Source: an uncultured Agathobacter sp. (GTDB lineage Bacteria; Bacillota; Clostridia; Lachnospirales; Lachnospiraceae). From it: a stretch of 64,000 nucleotides of DNA. The DNA is taken from the NCBI GenBank assembly GCA_910587655.1, contig CAJUND010000006.1, forward strand, positions 62,001 to 126,000, written 5' to 3'. The notes beneath the pieces were generated by a model that saw only the letters and a program-made list of their open reading frames with translations, ran no database searches and was not told the origin of the DNA. The position numbers were made by a program, and so were the translations under genes. Of the stretch, positions 52,289-61,342 are shown piece after piece. How positions within the stretch are numbered: the first letter of the stretch is position 1; every line of letters begins with the position of its first letter.

Positions 52289-53014
52289 ATGAAGACGTAT
52301 TCCATGACGGATACCGGCATCATGCGGGAAATGAACCAGGACTATTTCTTTGCATCAGATGAACCCGTTGGAAACCTCCCCAACCTTTATATCGTGGCAG
52401 ACGGGATGGGAGGTCACAGGGCTGGCGATTATGCTTCACGCTATACGACACAGCGTGTGGTTGCGTCGGTGTCCAGAAATCGGGACGAGGAACCGGTAAC
52501 GATATTAAAAGAAGCAATTACAACTGCAAACAGGCTCCTGATTGAGGAAGCGGCAGAAGATGAGTCGAGGCGCGGAATGGGCACGACTCTGGTTGCCGCG
52601 ACAATTATGGACGGCAGGCTTTTTGTTGCGAATATTGGGGACAGCAGGCTTTATCTGGTTGACCGTGATATCCGCCAGATTACAAGGGACCATTCCCTTG
52701 TGGCGGAAATGGTGAGAATCGGGGAAGTTGATGTCCAGACAGCAAGGGAACATCCGGATAAAAATATTATTACCCGTGCGATTGGTGCCGGGGCCGGCGT
52801 GGAGGCGGATTTCTTTGAAATTGAACTGGCGCCGGGAAACCAGATTTTAATCTGTACTGATGGTCTGACCAATATGGTGGAGGATTCTGTAATCCGTGAT
52901 ATTATGCTGCGTGCGGATCCCCTCGAAAAACGGGTGGGGCTGCTGGTTGAGACTGCAAACCATAACGGAGGCAGGGACAATATTACAGTAATGATTATAG
53001 AACCATTTATGTAA
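52289..53014 (+). CDS. prpC: PP2C-type Ser/Thr phosphatase
   Basis: 241 residues. Metal motifs TDTGIMREMNQDYFF, VADGMGGHRAGDYAS, ANIGDSRLYLV and GRDNITVMII. Reverses phosphorylation by the PASTA kinase encoded next. Confidence 0.95.
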   Translation: MKTYSMTDTGIMREMNQDYFFASDEPVGNLPNLYIVADGMGGHRAGDYASRYTTQRVVASVSRNRDEEPVTILKEAITTANRLLIEEAAEDESRRGMGTTLVAATIMDGRLFVANIGDSRLYLVDRDIRQITRDHSLVAEMVRIGEVDVQTAREHPDKNIITRAIGAGAGVEADFFEIELAPGNQILICTDGLTNMVEDSVIRDIMLRADPLEKRVGLLVETANHNGGRDNITVMIIEPFM

Positions 53015-53058
53015 CTGTGCGGGTAAGCAGTTACCCAGTTTCTTGATGAGGTGAAAAT

Positions 53059-55167
53059 ATGTTGACAGTTGGTACGTATTTAGCGGATCGCTATGAAATC
53101 CTTAGCAAAATCGGCGCGGGGGGAATGTCGGATGTCTACAAGGCAAAAGACCATATCCTCGGCAGGTTTGTGGCGATTAAGGTATTAAAACCGGAATTTT
53201 CCGAGGACAGGGGGTTTGTGTCCAAATTCCGTACGGAAGCACAGTCCGCGGCAGGACTTGAGCATCCGAATATAGTAAATATTTATGATGTTGGAAGTGA
53301 AGAGGGACTCTATTATATTGTCATGGAATATGTAGAGGGAATTACTCTTAAGACATACATTGAAAAAAAAGGACAGCTGTCCTTTAAAGAAGCAGTAAGT
53401 ATTGCAATTCAGGTGGCAAGGGGGATTGAATCTGCGCATGCCAAGCAGATTACCCACCGGGATATCAAGCCGCAGAATATTATAATTTCCACAGAAGGCA
53501 AGGTCAAGGTGACGGATTTTGGCATTGCAAAGGCAGCTTCCTCCAATACCATCAGCTCTGATGTCATGGGATCTGTGCATTACTCCTCCCCGGAACAGGC
53601 AAGAAACGGGTTTGTGGACGGCAGGAGCGATATCTATTCCCTGGGTATTGTGATGTATGAAATGGTGACCGGGCGCGTGCCGTTTGACGGCGATACAACG
53701 GTTGCGGTTGCAATCCAGCATCTGCAGGAGGAGATGACGCCGCCGGGCAACTATGCGGAAAATCTTCCGGTCAGCCTCGAAAAAATCATTGTAAAATGCG
53801 CACAGAAAAATCCGGACCGCCGTTACCAGACAATTGAAGAATTACTGGACGACCTGCGTAAGTCACTGCAGACGCCGGATGAGGATTTTGTTGTGATTGC
53901 GCCGCTTGTTGATAATGGAAAAACCAAGGTTATCAGCGAAGAGGAGCTGCGCCAGATAAAAGAGCAGCGCCAGCCCGTGGAACAGCGCGCACAGGAGCCT
54001 GTAAGCAGCCGTCCTGCACAGGAGACGGTTTATGGGGAAGATGAAGACGATGATGAAGATATGGAAGATGATGACGGGGACTTAAACCCGAAGATGGATA
54101 AGGCGGTAACAATCATGGCGATTGTTGTGGCGGCGATTATCCTGATTGTCATTATTTATCTGATCGGAAGCTTTTTTGACCTGTTCCATACAGGCGGAAA
54201 GCAGCCGGAGTCACAGACCGAGACACAGACTGAAACGGAAAGCGAATCAGAGAGCGCTGCAGAAGAGAAGATTGTGGTAGAGAATGTACGCGGGAAGACA
54301 CAGCAGGAGGCACAGAATATCCTTGAGGCACAGGGACTGTTTATGTTTGTTATTGCAGAACAGAAGTCTGACCAGCCGGAAGGAACTGTTTTAGAGCAGG
54401 ATCCGATCGGGGGCAGTTCCGTGGAAAAGGGCACGACAGTCAATGTCATTGTTGCAGGTACTGAAAATATTAACTATACAGATGACGATAATAATGAGGA
54501 AAATATTCCGGTTCCGAGCGTGGTTGGAAAGATGGAAAAAGATGCAGCCAGCATGCTGGAGGCAGCAGGTTTCCGTGTAAGCAAATCCTATCAGTATAAC
54601 AGCTCCGTTGATGCCGGAAAGGTAATTTCCCAGAGCCCGAACGGAGGTACAGCACCGAAGGGAAGTACCGTAACCATTGTAATCAGCCAGGGAGAACAGT
54701 CTGTGACGGTTCCGAACGTGGTAGGAGATACAAAGGATACTGCAAACAGTAAACTGACCAAAGAGGGGCTGAAGGTGGACGTCAAGGAGGCCTACGATAA
54801 TTCTGTTCCGGCAGGACAGGTAATCCGTCAGAGCATTGCCGGAGGCAAAGTGGTTCCGGCCGGAACGACGGTTACGATTACAGTAAGCCTTGGTCCGGAA
54901 GAGTCAAAGACGTACAGTTTTAATAAAACCTACAGTGCACCGGAAAATGCAGTCAGTGCAAGCTATACGGTAACCGGAAGCAACGGGGTGACTTATGACA
55001 GTGGGACGGTGGATGTCGATGGCTCCCTCACAGTATCTGTATCCGATATGGAATGTGATTCCGGAACAGTGACGATTACCTGGACCATTGAAGTAATTGA
55101 CGAAGAAGGACTTTCGGAAACCTCCACAAGGCAGGAAAGCCACTCTGTTAAATTCACGAAGCAATAG
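53059..55167 (+). CDS. prkC: PASTA-domain Ser/Thr kinase
   Basis: 702 residues. Kinase domain 1-275 (GAGGMSDVYKAKD, HRDIKPQNIII, DFGIAKA, GSVHYSSPEQA); acidic linker (about 330-345); one membrane helix at about 350-371; three PASTA repeats (about 410-470, 482-550, 552-620); and an Ig-like C-terminal segment. PASTA kinases bind muropeptides and control cell wall and germination. Follows prpC by 44 nt; an imperfect GTAACTG/CAGTTAC hairpin lies between. Confidence 0.96.
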   Translation: MLTVGTYLADRYEILSKIGAGGMSDVYKAKDHILGRFVAIKVLKPEFSEDRGFVSKFRTEAQSAAGLEHPNIVNIYDVGSEEGLYYIVMEYVEGITLKTYIEKKGQLSFKEAVSIAIQVARGIESAHAKQITHRDIKPQNIIISTEGKVKVTDFGIAKAASSNTISSDVMGSVHYSSPEQARNGFVDGRSDIYSLGIVMYEMVTGRVPFDGDTTVAVAIQHLQEEMTPPGNYAENLPVSLEKIIVKCAQKNPDRRYQTIEELLDDLRKSLQTPDEDFVVIAPLVDNGKTKVISEEELRQIKEQRQPVEQRAQEPVSSRPAQETVYGEDEDDDEDMEDDDGDLNPKMDKAVTIMAIVVAAIILIVIIYLIGSFFDLFHTGGKQPESQTETQTETESESESAAEEKIVVENVRGKTQQEAQNILEAQGLFMFVIAEQKSDQPEGTVLEQDPIGGSSVEKGTTVNVIVAGTENINYTDDDNNEENIPVPSVVGKMEKDAASMLEAAGFRVSKSYQYNSSVDAGKVISQSPNGGTAPKGSTVTIVISQGEQSVTVPNVVGDTKDTANSKLTKEGLKVDVKEAYDNSVPAGQVIRQSIAGGKVVPAGTTVTITVSLGPEESKTYSFNKTYSAPENAVSASYTVTGSNGVTYDSGTVDVDGSLTVSVSDMECDSGTVTITWTIEVIDEEGLSETSTRQESHSVKFTKQ

Positions 55168-55174
55168 GTTTTAT

Positions 55175-56038
55175 ATGCAGGGAAAAATTATTAAAGGAAT
55201 TTCCGGTTTCTACTATGTTTACGTGGCAGAAACCGGAATTTATGAATGTAAGGCAAAGGGCATTTTCCGTAACCAGAAGGTAAAACCACTGGTTGGGGAT
55301 GATGTGGAAATTGCAGTGCTGGATGAAGAAAAAAGAACCGGAAACGTAGAAAAAATTTTTCCACGGAAAACGGAATTAATCCGTCCTGCAGTTGCAAACA
55401 TAGATATGGCGCTGCTTATTTTTGCGGCGGCAAAGCCGGAACCAAACTTTAATTTACTGGACCGGTTTTTATGCATGATGGAATACCAGAACGTACCGGT
55501 TATGATATGCTTTAATAAATGTGACCTGGTTACGGAAGAAAAAAGAAGGCAGCTTGCAGATATTTATGAACCGGCGGGGTATGAACTGTGTTTTACCAGC
55601 GTGGAAAGCGGGGAGAATACAGAGATTTTAAAAAAGCGTCTGCGTGGGAAAACAACTGCGGTGGCAGGCCCTTCCGGTGTCGGCAAGTCTTCCCTGGTTA
55701 ACTGCATGCAGAGTCTGGTTCATATGCAGACCGGGGAAATCAGTGAAAAAATTTCCCGTGGCAGGCATACGACAAGGCATACGCAGCTGATTCCGTTAGG
55801 GGAACAGACATACATTATGGATACGCCGGGATTCAGTTCCATGGATCTGCCGGGATTTACGAAGGATGTGCTTGGGACATGCTATCCGGAATTTGTCCGT
55901 TATGAGCCAACATGCCGCTTTAGTGGCTGCAGCCATATTGAAGAGCCGGACTGCGGGGTGAAAAAGGCACTGGAAGAGGGAAACATCAGTCCGGTGCGTT
56001 ATGAGAATTATAAAATTCTTTATAAGAGTAAAATGTAG
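55175..56038 (+). CDS. rsgA: Ribosome small-subunit biogenesis GTPase
   Basis: 287 residues. Circularly permuted GTPase: FNKCDLV (G4) precedes GPSGVGKSSLVNCM (G1) and DTPGFSSMDL (G3). Zinc end CRFSGCSHIEEPDC. Start ATG 55175 follows a weak site (AATAGG); N-terminal OB-fold begins GKIIKGISGFYYV. Frame open upstream inside prkC. Confidence 0.95.
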   Translation: MQGKIIKGISGFYYVYVAETGIYECKAKGIFRNQKVKPLVGDDVEIAVLDEEKRTGNVEKIFPRKTELIRPAVANIDMALLIFAAAKPEPNFNLLDRFLCMMEYQNVPVMICFNKCDLVTEEKRRQLADIYEPAGYELCFTSVESGENTEILKKRLRGKTTAVAGPSGVGKSSLVNCMQSLVHMQTGEISEKISRGRHTTRHTQLIPLGEQTYIMDTPGFSSMDLPGFTKDVLGTCYPEFVRYEPTCRFSGCSHIEEPDCGVKKALEEGNISPVRYENYKILYKSKM

Positions 56039-56070
56039 TGCATGGGTTGTACCAGCATGGAGGAGAACAA

Positions 56071-56742
56071 ATGAATTTTTTATCACCATCCATTTTGTCA
56101 GCAGATTTTGCAAGACTTGGGGAACAGATCAGGCTTCTTGATGAGGCTGGCGCTGATTATGTACATATTGATGTAATGGGTGGATGCTTTGTACCAAGTA
56201 TCAGTTTTGGGCTTCCGGTTGTACAGGCAGTCCGAAGGGAGACCGGGCGGGTGCTGGATCTGCACCTGATGGTTGAGGAGCCTGAGAGGTATATTTCGGA
56301 TTTTGCAGAGGCAGGAGCAGATATTATCACTGTCCATGCAGAGGCGTGCAGGCATCTGGACCACACCATCGGGGCGGTAAAAAAACAGGGAATCCGGGCA
56401 GGCGTTGCAGTTAATCCAGCCACGCCGGTGGAAATTCTGCATAATATAATTGCAGAAGTGGACATGGTGCTTGTCATGACTGTCAATCCGGGATTTGGAG
56501 GACAGAAGCTGATTCCGTATACCCTGGACAAGGTGCGCGAAGTGAAAGCACTTGTGGATGAGCTTGGGCTTAAGACCGATATTGAAGTGGACGGGGGCAT
56601 TCATCTGGGAAATGCAGCATCTGTTCTGGAGGCCGGGGCAAATGTAATTGTGGCTGGCTCCGCTGTTTTTAAGGGTGATATCAGGAAAAACACAGGCAGT
56701 TTTCTAAATATAATGCAAAAGGAAGGAAGGAAGTGCATATGA
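56071..56742 (+). CDS. rpe: Ribulose-phosphate 3-epimerase with altered loop
   Basis: 223 residues. SPSILSADFARLGEQI, HID, LDLHLMVEEP, MTVNPGFGGQ and EVDGGI are as expected; the metal-binding His and Asp of HID, the His of HLMVE and the Asp of VDGGI remain. The usual VMDGHFVPN reads VMGGCFVPS here, a D to G and H to C change in a conserved loop. Probably still active but unproven. ATG behind GGAGGAG; ATGA overlap with thiN. Confidence 0.93.
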   Translation: MNFLSPSILSADFARLGEQIRLLDEAGADYVHIDVMGGCFVPSISFGLPVVQAVRRETGRVLDLHLMVEEPERYISDFAEAGADIITVHAEACRHLDHTIGAVKKQGIRAGVAVNPATPVEILHNIIAEVDMVLVMTVNPGFGGQKLIPYTLDKVREVKALVDELGLKTDIEVDGGIHLGNAASVLEAGANVIVAGSAVFKGDIRKNTGSFLNIMQKEGRKCI

Positions 56743-57386
56743 AATACTTAATTGTTACAGGGGGAATGACGACAGACGAAATAATCACAAACGTTATAAA
56801 AAAGGGCGGTTATGAGGTGGTAATTGCCGTGGATTCAGGCACGGAATTTCTTTACCGCGCAGGAATCATTCCGGATATTATTGTAGGCGACCTGGACTCC
56901 GCCAATCCGGATATCATTGATTATTACCGTGATTTTGAATATATTGACTTTTGTATCTTAAAACCCGAAAAAGATGATACGGACACGGAACATGCGATTC
57001 ATGAGGCAGTCCGCCGCGGCGCCAGTGATATCACAATTGTCGGGGGAACAGGGACAAGGCTGGACCATGTGCTTGGAAATATTACCCTGCTTGGCATCGG
57101 ACTCGAACACCAGGTACCGATTACCATTATTGATGAGCATAACAGAATCCGCATGATAAACCAGCCAATCGTGCTTAAGAAAAAAGACCAGTACGGAAAG
57201 TATATTTCCCTCCTGCCGTTTTCAGGCGAGGTAACAGGCGTGACCTTAAAGGGACTCAAGTATTCCCTGGATAACTTTACCATGGGCGGGTTTAACGCAC
57301 GGGGAATCAGCAATGAAATTGTGGAAGACGAGGCGTCCATCAGTCTGACTTCCGGACAGCTGCTGGTGATTGAGTCGAGGGATTAA
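56739..57386 (+). CDS. thiN: Thiamine pyrophosphokinase
   Basis: 215 residues. VVGDLDSANPD-like IVGDLDSANPDII, EKDDTDTEHAIHEAV and GGTGTRLDHVLGNI are the ThiN/TPK motifs. Converts thiamine to TPP, the cofactor of transketolase, functionally near Rpe. The rpe stop overlaps the ATG; a GTG at 56733 is a less likely start. Confidence 0.94.
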   Translation: MKYLIVTGGMTTDEIITNVIKKGGYEVVIAVDSGTEFLYRAGIIPDIIVGDLDSANPDIIDYYRDFEYIDFCILKPEKDDTDTEHAIHEAVRRGASDITIVGGTGTRLDHVLGNITLLGIGLEHQVPITIIDEHNRIRMINQPIVLKKKDQYGKYISLLPFSGEVTGVTLKGLKYSLDNFTMGGFNARGISNEIVEDEASISLTSGQLLVIESRD

Positions 57387-57447
57387 ATAATTTGGGAAAG
57401 GCAGAAAATTCTGGAATACGGGGTTTTCTGGACAGGTAAGGATAAAA

Positions 57448-58548
57448 ATGAAACTAGGCATAGTAGGACTTCCAAACGTAGGAAAAAGTACATTGTTTAA
57501 CTCCCTGACAAAAGCAGGCGCAGAATCCGCAAACTACCCGTTCTGTACCATCGACCCGAATGTGGGAATTGTCGCGGTGCCGGACGAGCGCATAAAAGCA
57601 CTGGGGGAAATGTACCATTCCAAAAAAGTGACGCCTGCCGTCATCGAATTTGTGGATATCGCAGGCCTTGTCAAAGGGGCAAGCAAAGGGGAGGGACTTG
57701 GAAACCAGTTTCTTGCAAATATAAGGGAAGTGGACGCTATCGTCCATGTTGTACGCTGTTTTGAGGATACCAATATCGTTCATGTGGACGGAAGCATTGA
57801 CCCGGCAAGGGATATTGAAACGATTAACCTCGAACTGATTTTTTCAGATATCGAGATACTGGACAGAAGAATTGCAAAGGTGGCAAAGCAGGCGCGCATG
57901 GACAAAAAGCTTGCAAAGGAGCTGGAGCTTCTGGAGGCTGCCAAAAAACATCTCGAAGACGGCAAAATGGCGCGTACCTTTGAGGTGCCGGATGATGAGG
58001 ATGCACAGGACTGGTTTTTAAGTTATAACCTGCTGACCGCAAAGCCGACAGTCTATGCAGCAAATGTCGCGGAAAATGACCTTGCAGATGACGGAAATTC
58101 CAACGCATATGTGGCGGCAGTCCGCGGCATGGCAAAGGAAGAGGGAAGCGAGGTATTTGTTATCTGCGCGCAGATTGAACAGGAGATTGCTGAGCTGGAT
58201 GACGATGAAAAGGCAATGTTTCTTGAGGAGCTGGGGCTTAAGGAATCCGGTCTGGAAAAGCTGATTAAGGCAAGTTACAGCCTTCTGGGACTGATCAGTT
58301 ACCTGACTGCGGGAGAGGATGAATGCAGGGCATGGACCATAATAAAAGGAACGAAAGCGCCGCAGGCAGCAGGAAAAATTCACAGCGATTTTGAACGTGG
58401 TTTTATCCGTGCCGAAGTAGTAAACTATCAGGATCTTCTGGACTGCGGAAGCCTCTCCGCAGCAAAAGACAAAGGAATCGTCGGACTGGAAGGAAAGGAA
58501 TATGTGGTAAAGGATGGTGATGTCATCCTCTTCCGTTTTAACGTATAG
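57448..58548 (+). CDS. ychF: Obg-family ATPase YchF
   Basis: 366 residues. G1 GIVGLPNVGKSTLFN, FVDIAGLVKGASKGEGLGN, and C-terminal TGS domain. Highly conserved ribosome-associated ATPase with a role in stress response. Followed by an 18-bp inverted repeat overlapping ymxH. Confidence 0.97.
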   Translation: MKLGIVGLPNVGKSTLFNSLTKAGAESANYPFCTIDPNVGIVAVPDERIKALGEMYHSKKVTPAVIEFVDIAGLVKGASKGEGLGNQFLANIREVDAIVHVVRCFEDTNIVHVDGSIDPARDIETINLELIFSDIEILDRRIAKVAKQARMDKKLAKELELLEAAKKHLEDGKMARTFEVPDDEDAQDWFLSYNLLTAKPTVYAANVAENDLADDGNSNAYVAAVRGMAKEEGSEVFVICAQIEQEIAELDDDEKAMFLEELGLKESGLEKLIKASYSLLGLISYLTAGEDECRAWTIIKGTKAPQAAGKIHSDFERGFIRAEVVNYQDLLDCGSLSAAKDKGIVGLEGKEYVVKDGDVILFRFNV

Positions 58549-58565
58549 GGCATAGGAAAAAGACG

Positions 58566-58620
58566 AAACGCATATAATTTCTTAATATTCGCTGTATGGT
58601 GGTAAGAAATATATGCGTTT
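58566..58620 (+). promoter_or_regulatory. Long hairpin covering the ymxH start codon
   Basis: AAACGCATATAATTTCTTA (58566-58584) pairs with TAAGAAATATATGCGTTT (58603-58620) apart from one extra base. The loop contains the GGTGG ribosome binding site and the right arm includes the ymxH ATG (58613-58615). TTTTTC ends the right side, so it also looks like the ychF terminator. Confidence 0.7.
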
Positions 58621-58867
58621 TTCTGATTTATGCGAAAAAGAAGTAATCAGTGCAGGCGACTGCAGATGCCTGGGAAACGTAAGGGACCTGGAATTTGACA
58701 AAGAATGCGGGGAAATCACGGCGCTTATTGTACCGGGACCCGGAAAATATTTTGGATGCTTCTGCCGGGAAATTGAGTTTTGTATTCCCTGGTGCAAGGT
58801 GATAAGGATTGGCCCGGATATTATACTGGTGGATTTTGATGAAAAAGAGATGAGACATAAAATATAA
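58613..58867 (+). CDS. ymxH: YlmC/YmxH family PRC-barrel protein
   Basis: 84 residues. MRFSDLCEKEVISAGDCRCLGNVRD and IVPGPGKYFG, WCKVIRIGPDIILVD match the PRC-barrel YlmC/YmxH sporulation-associated family of Clostridia. Function not settled. Start is within the right arm of a hairpin. Confidence 0.93.
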   Translation: MRFSDLCEKEVISAGDCRCLGNVRDLEFDKECGEITALIVPGPGKYFGCFCREIEFCIPWCKVIRIGPDIILVDFDEKEMRHKI

Positions 58868-58880
58868 AGCCAGTTCTTTG

Positions 58881-58909
58881 TTGACAATCAAATAGAGGAA
58901 AGTTATACT
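58881..58909 (+). promoter_or_regulatory. Promoter of nrdR
   Basis: TTGACA (58881-58886), 17-nt spacer, TATACT (58904-58909), 38 nt before nrdR. Confidence 0.85.
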
Positions 58910-58947
58910 AAGCGTTAAGCAGAAAAGTAAGAAAGGAACAGTACTGA

Positions 58948-59397
58948 ATGAAATGTCCATTTTGCAGCAGTGAGAATACGAGAGTCATAGATTCCAGACC
59001 GGCGGATGATAATAATTCCATCCGCAGGCGCAGGCTTTGTGATGACTGCGGCAAGCGTTTCACTACATATGAAAAAGTTGAAACAATTCCGCTTATCATA
59101 ATTAAAAAAGATAATAACAGGGAGCAGTATGACCGCTCCAAAATTGAAAAAGGGGTGCTTTCCGCCTGCCATAAGCGGCCGATATCCGTGGAACTGATTA
59201 CAAAGCTGGTGGATGACGTCGAGACACAGATTTTTAACAAAGAAGAAAAAGAGGTTTCCAGTTCCGTAATTGGGGAGATTATCATGGATAAATTAAAGGA
59301 CCTGGATGCCGTTGCGTATGTGCGCTTTGCGTCTGTGTACCGTGAATTTAAGGATGTCAATACATTTATGAATGAGCTGAAAAAGATGCTTGTGTAA
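58948..59397 (+). CDS. nrdR: Transcriptional repressor NrdR
   Basis: 149 residues. Zinc finger MKCPFCSSENTRVIDSR...CDDCGKRFTTYE and ATP-cone domain. Represses ribonucleotide reductase genes; none in the window. Confidence 0.97.
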   Translation: MKCPFCSSENTRVIDSRPADDNNSIRRRRLCDDCGKRFTTYEKVETIPLIIIKKDNNREQYDRSKIEKGVLSACHKRPISVELITKLVDDVETQIFNKEEKEVSSSVIGEIIMDKLKDLDAVAYVRFASVYREFKDVNTFMNELKKMLV

Positions 59398-59417
59398 ACA
59401 GGAGATGGGGCAGGAAA

Positions 59418-59957
59418 ATGTCTGTATTTTTATACCCGGATGAGTACCTGGACAGTACTTACCACATTAATTTCAAAAAATTATATCAGGAGGGGTACAG
59501 GGGAATCATATTTGATATTGACAACACCCTGGTTCCCCATGGGGCGCCTGCTGACGAGCGGGCGGTTCTTTTGTTTCAGAAGCTGGACGAGCTGGGATTT
59601 TCCTGTATGCTGTTATCCAATAATAAGGAACCCCGTGTAAAAATGTTCAATGATGCAGTTAATGCTGCATACATCCATAAAGCGGGAAAGCCGAAGCCTT
59701 CGGGATACCGCAGGGCAATGGAACAGCTTGGCACGAATGAATCCAATACGGTTTTTGTGGGTGACCAGATATTTACGGATGTCTGCGGCGCAAACCTTGC
59801 AGGTATCCGGACAATTCTTGTAAAGCCAATTCATCCGAAGGAGGAAATTCAGATAATATTAAAGCGCATACCTGAAAAAATTATATTGTTATGCTATCAT
59901 ATTCACGTAAAAATATTCGGGCTTAAGTATCCGTCAGTGCGGATACAGGAAAAATAA
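59418..59957 (+). CDS. YqeG-type HAD-IIIA phosphatase
   Basis: 179 residues. GIIFDIDNTLVPHGAP, MLLSNNKEPRVKMF and VGDQIFTDVCGANLAGIRTILVKPI are the HAD motifs. YqeG-type proteins include PGP phosphatases; the substrate here is inferred only. Confidence 0.93.
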   Translation: MSVFLYPDEYLDSTYHINFKKLYQEGYRGIIFDIDNTLVPHGAPADERAVLLFQKLDELGFSCMLLSNNKEPRVKMFNDAVNAAYIHKAGKPKPSGYRRAMEQLGTNESNTVFVGDQIFTDVCGANLAGIRTILVKPIHPKEEIQIILKRIPEKIILLCYHIHVKIFGLKYPSVRIQEK

Positions 59958-60025
59958 AAGAAAAGAAAGGAAAAGGCTGCGGGAAACGCGTCATGAATGG
60001 CGGAACCTGCGGCGTGGTGCAAATT

Positions 60026-60493
60026 ATGAAAATCGGAATCGGAAATGACCATTCAGCTGTGGAAATGAAGCAGCAGATCAAAGAATATATCGAAAGTCTC
60101 GGGCATGAAGTTGTCAATTACGGGACTGACACCGCAGAAAGCTGTCACTATCCGGTGATTGGGGAAACGGTCGGACGTGCCGTTGCCTCCGGCGAAGTGG
60201 ACTGTGCTGTGTTAATCTGCGGAACAGGCGTCGGAATTTCAATCGCGGCAAACAAGGTGGACCATGTACGCGCGGCAGTCTGCTCGGACACGACAACGGC
60301 GCGCCTGGTAAAAGAACACAATAATGCCAATATTATTGCATTCGGCGCGCGGATTGTAGGCATAGAAAAGGCAAAGGATATCGTAAAAGCATATCTGGAT
60401 GCAGACTTTCAGGGCGGAAGACATGCGGTCCGGGTGGACATGTTCAGGGAGATTGAGCTTAAGAATGTGCGGCATGAAATGAACAGGATGTAA
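60026..60493 (+). CDS. rpiB: Ribose-5-phosphate isomerase B
   Basis: 155 residues. MKIGIGNDHSAVEMKQQI, catalytic Cys in LICGTGVGISIAANK, and HNNANIIAFGARIVG. Interconverts ribose and ribulose phosphates, next to Rpe in the pentose pathway. The start is by family; an upstream ATG at 59993 has a poorer match to homologues. Confidence 0.94.
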   Translation: MKIGIGNDHSAVEMKQQIKEYIESLGHEVVNYGTDTAESCHYPVIGETVGRAVASGEVDCAVLICGTGVGISIAANKVDHVRAAVCSDTTTARLVKEHNNANIIAFGARIVGIEKAKDIVKAYLDADFQGGRHAVRVDMFREIELKNVRHEMNRM

Positions 60494-60500
60494 ATAACAC

Positions 60501-60529
60501 TTGAAAAGTATACCAGTTTATAGTAAAAT
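60501..60529 (+). promoter_or_regulatory. Promoter of efp
   Basis: TTGAAA (60501-60506), 17-nt spacer, TAAAAT (60524-60529), then a 73-nt leader with GGAGGA before the ATG. Confidence 0.82.
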
Positions 60530-60602
60530 TGGTAGTCGAGAGAGTATTATGTAATAAAAGTACAGTTACAGAGCTACTCGGATATTTAAGGAGGAAGATC
60601 GA

Positions 60603-61160
60603 ATGATTTCAGCAGGAGATTTCAAAAACGGCGTTACGATTGAGCTTGAGGGAAATATTTTTCAGATTATTGAATTTCAGCATGTGAAACCAGGCAAGGG
60701 CGCAGCGTTCGTCAGAACGAAGCTTAAGAATATCGTCAGCGGGGGTGTTGTAGAGAAGACATTCCGCCCGACAGAAAAGTGTCCGACTGCGCATATTGAC
60801 CGTAAGGACATGCAGTATTTATATGCAGATGATGATTTTTATCATTTTATGGATGTGGAGACTTATGACCAGATTGACCTGACAAAGGACAGCGTTGGTG
60901 ATGCGCTTAAGTTTGTCAAAGAAAACGAAATGGTTAAGATCTGCTCATACAAGGGCAATGTATTTGCAGTGGAGCCGCCGCTTTTTGTGGAGCTTCAGAT
61001 TTCAGAAACCGAACCGGGCTTCAAAGGGGATACCGCAACCGGCGCAACCAAGCCTGCCACAGTGGAAACCGGCGCTACCGTACAGGTACCGCTTTTCGTG
61101 GAGCAGGAAGACGTCATTAAGATTGATACAAGAACAGGCGAATATCTTTCCCGTGTATAA
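60603..61160 (+). CDS. efp: Elongation factor P
   Basis: 185 residues in three domains. KPGKGAAFVRTKLKN has the conserved lysine loop at about 30-40; C-terminal KIDTRTGEYLSRV. Relieves stalling at polyproline. Two terminators follow. Confidence 0.97.
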   Translation: MISAGDFKNGVTIELEGNIFQIIEFQHVKPGKGAAFVRTKLKNIVSGGVVEKTFRPTEKCPTAHIDRKDMQYLYADDDFYHFMDVETYDQIDLTKDSVGDALKFVKENEMVKICSYKGNVFAVEPPLFVELQISETEPGFKGDTATGATKPATVETGATVQVPLFVEQEDVIKIDTRTGEYLSRV

Positions 61161-61179
61161 TTAAATCATGGATGGCAGG

Positions 61180-61224
61180 TCCCATGGAAATTCACTTTAG
61201 CGGTGTATTTCCATGGGATTTTTT
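61180..61224 (+). terminator. Rho-independent terminator after efp
   Basis: TCCCATGGAAAT (61180-61191) and ATTTCCATGGGA (61207-61218) pair perfectly, followed by TTTTTT. Confidence 0.93.
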
Positions 61225-61225
61225 G

Positions 61226-61272
61226 GTAACAGTTCAGTCAGCTATGGCGCGGGCTGAACTGTTACTTTTTTT
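61226..61272 (+). terminator. Second terminator after efp
   Basis: GTAACAGTTCAG (61226-61237) and CTGAACTGTTAC (61254-61265) pair perfectly, followed by TTTTTTT. Same arms as the hairpin at 11885-11918. Confidence 0.9.
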
Positions 61273-61342
61273 GTATATCCCCTGCAATAATAAGTTGTAA
61301 TTTGGGAAATATGTTGATAAAATAGACGTATGGAGGTATGAA

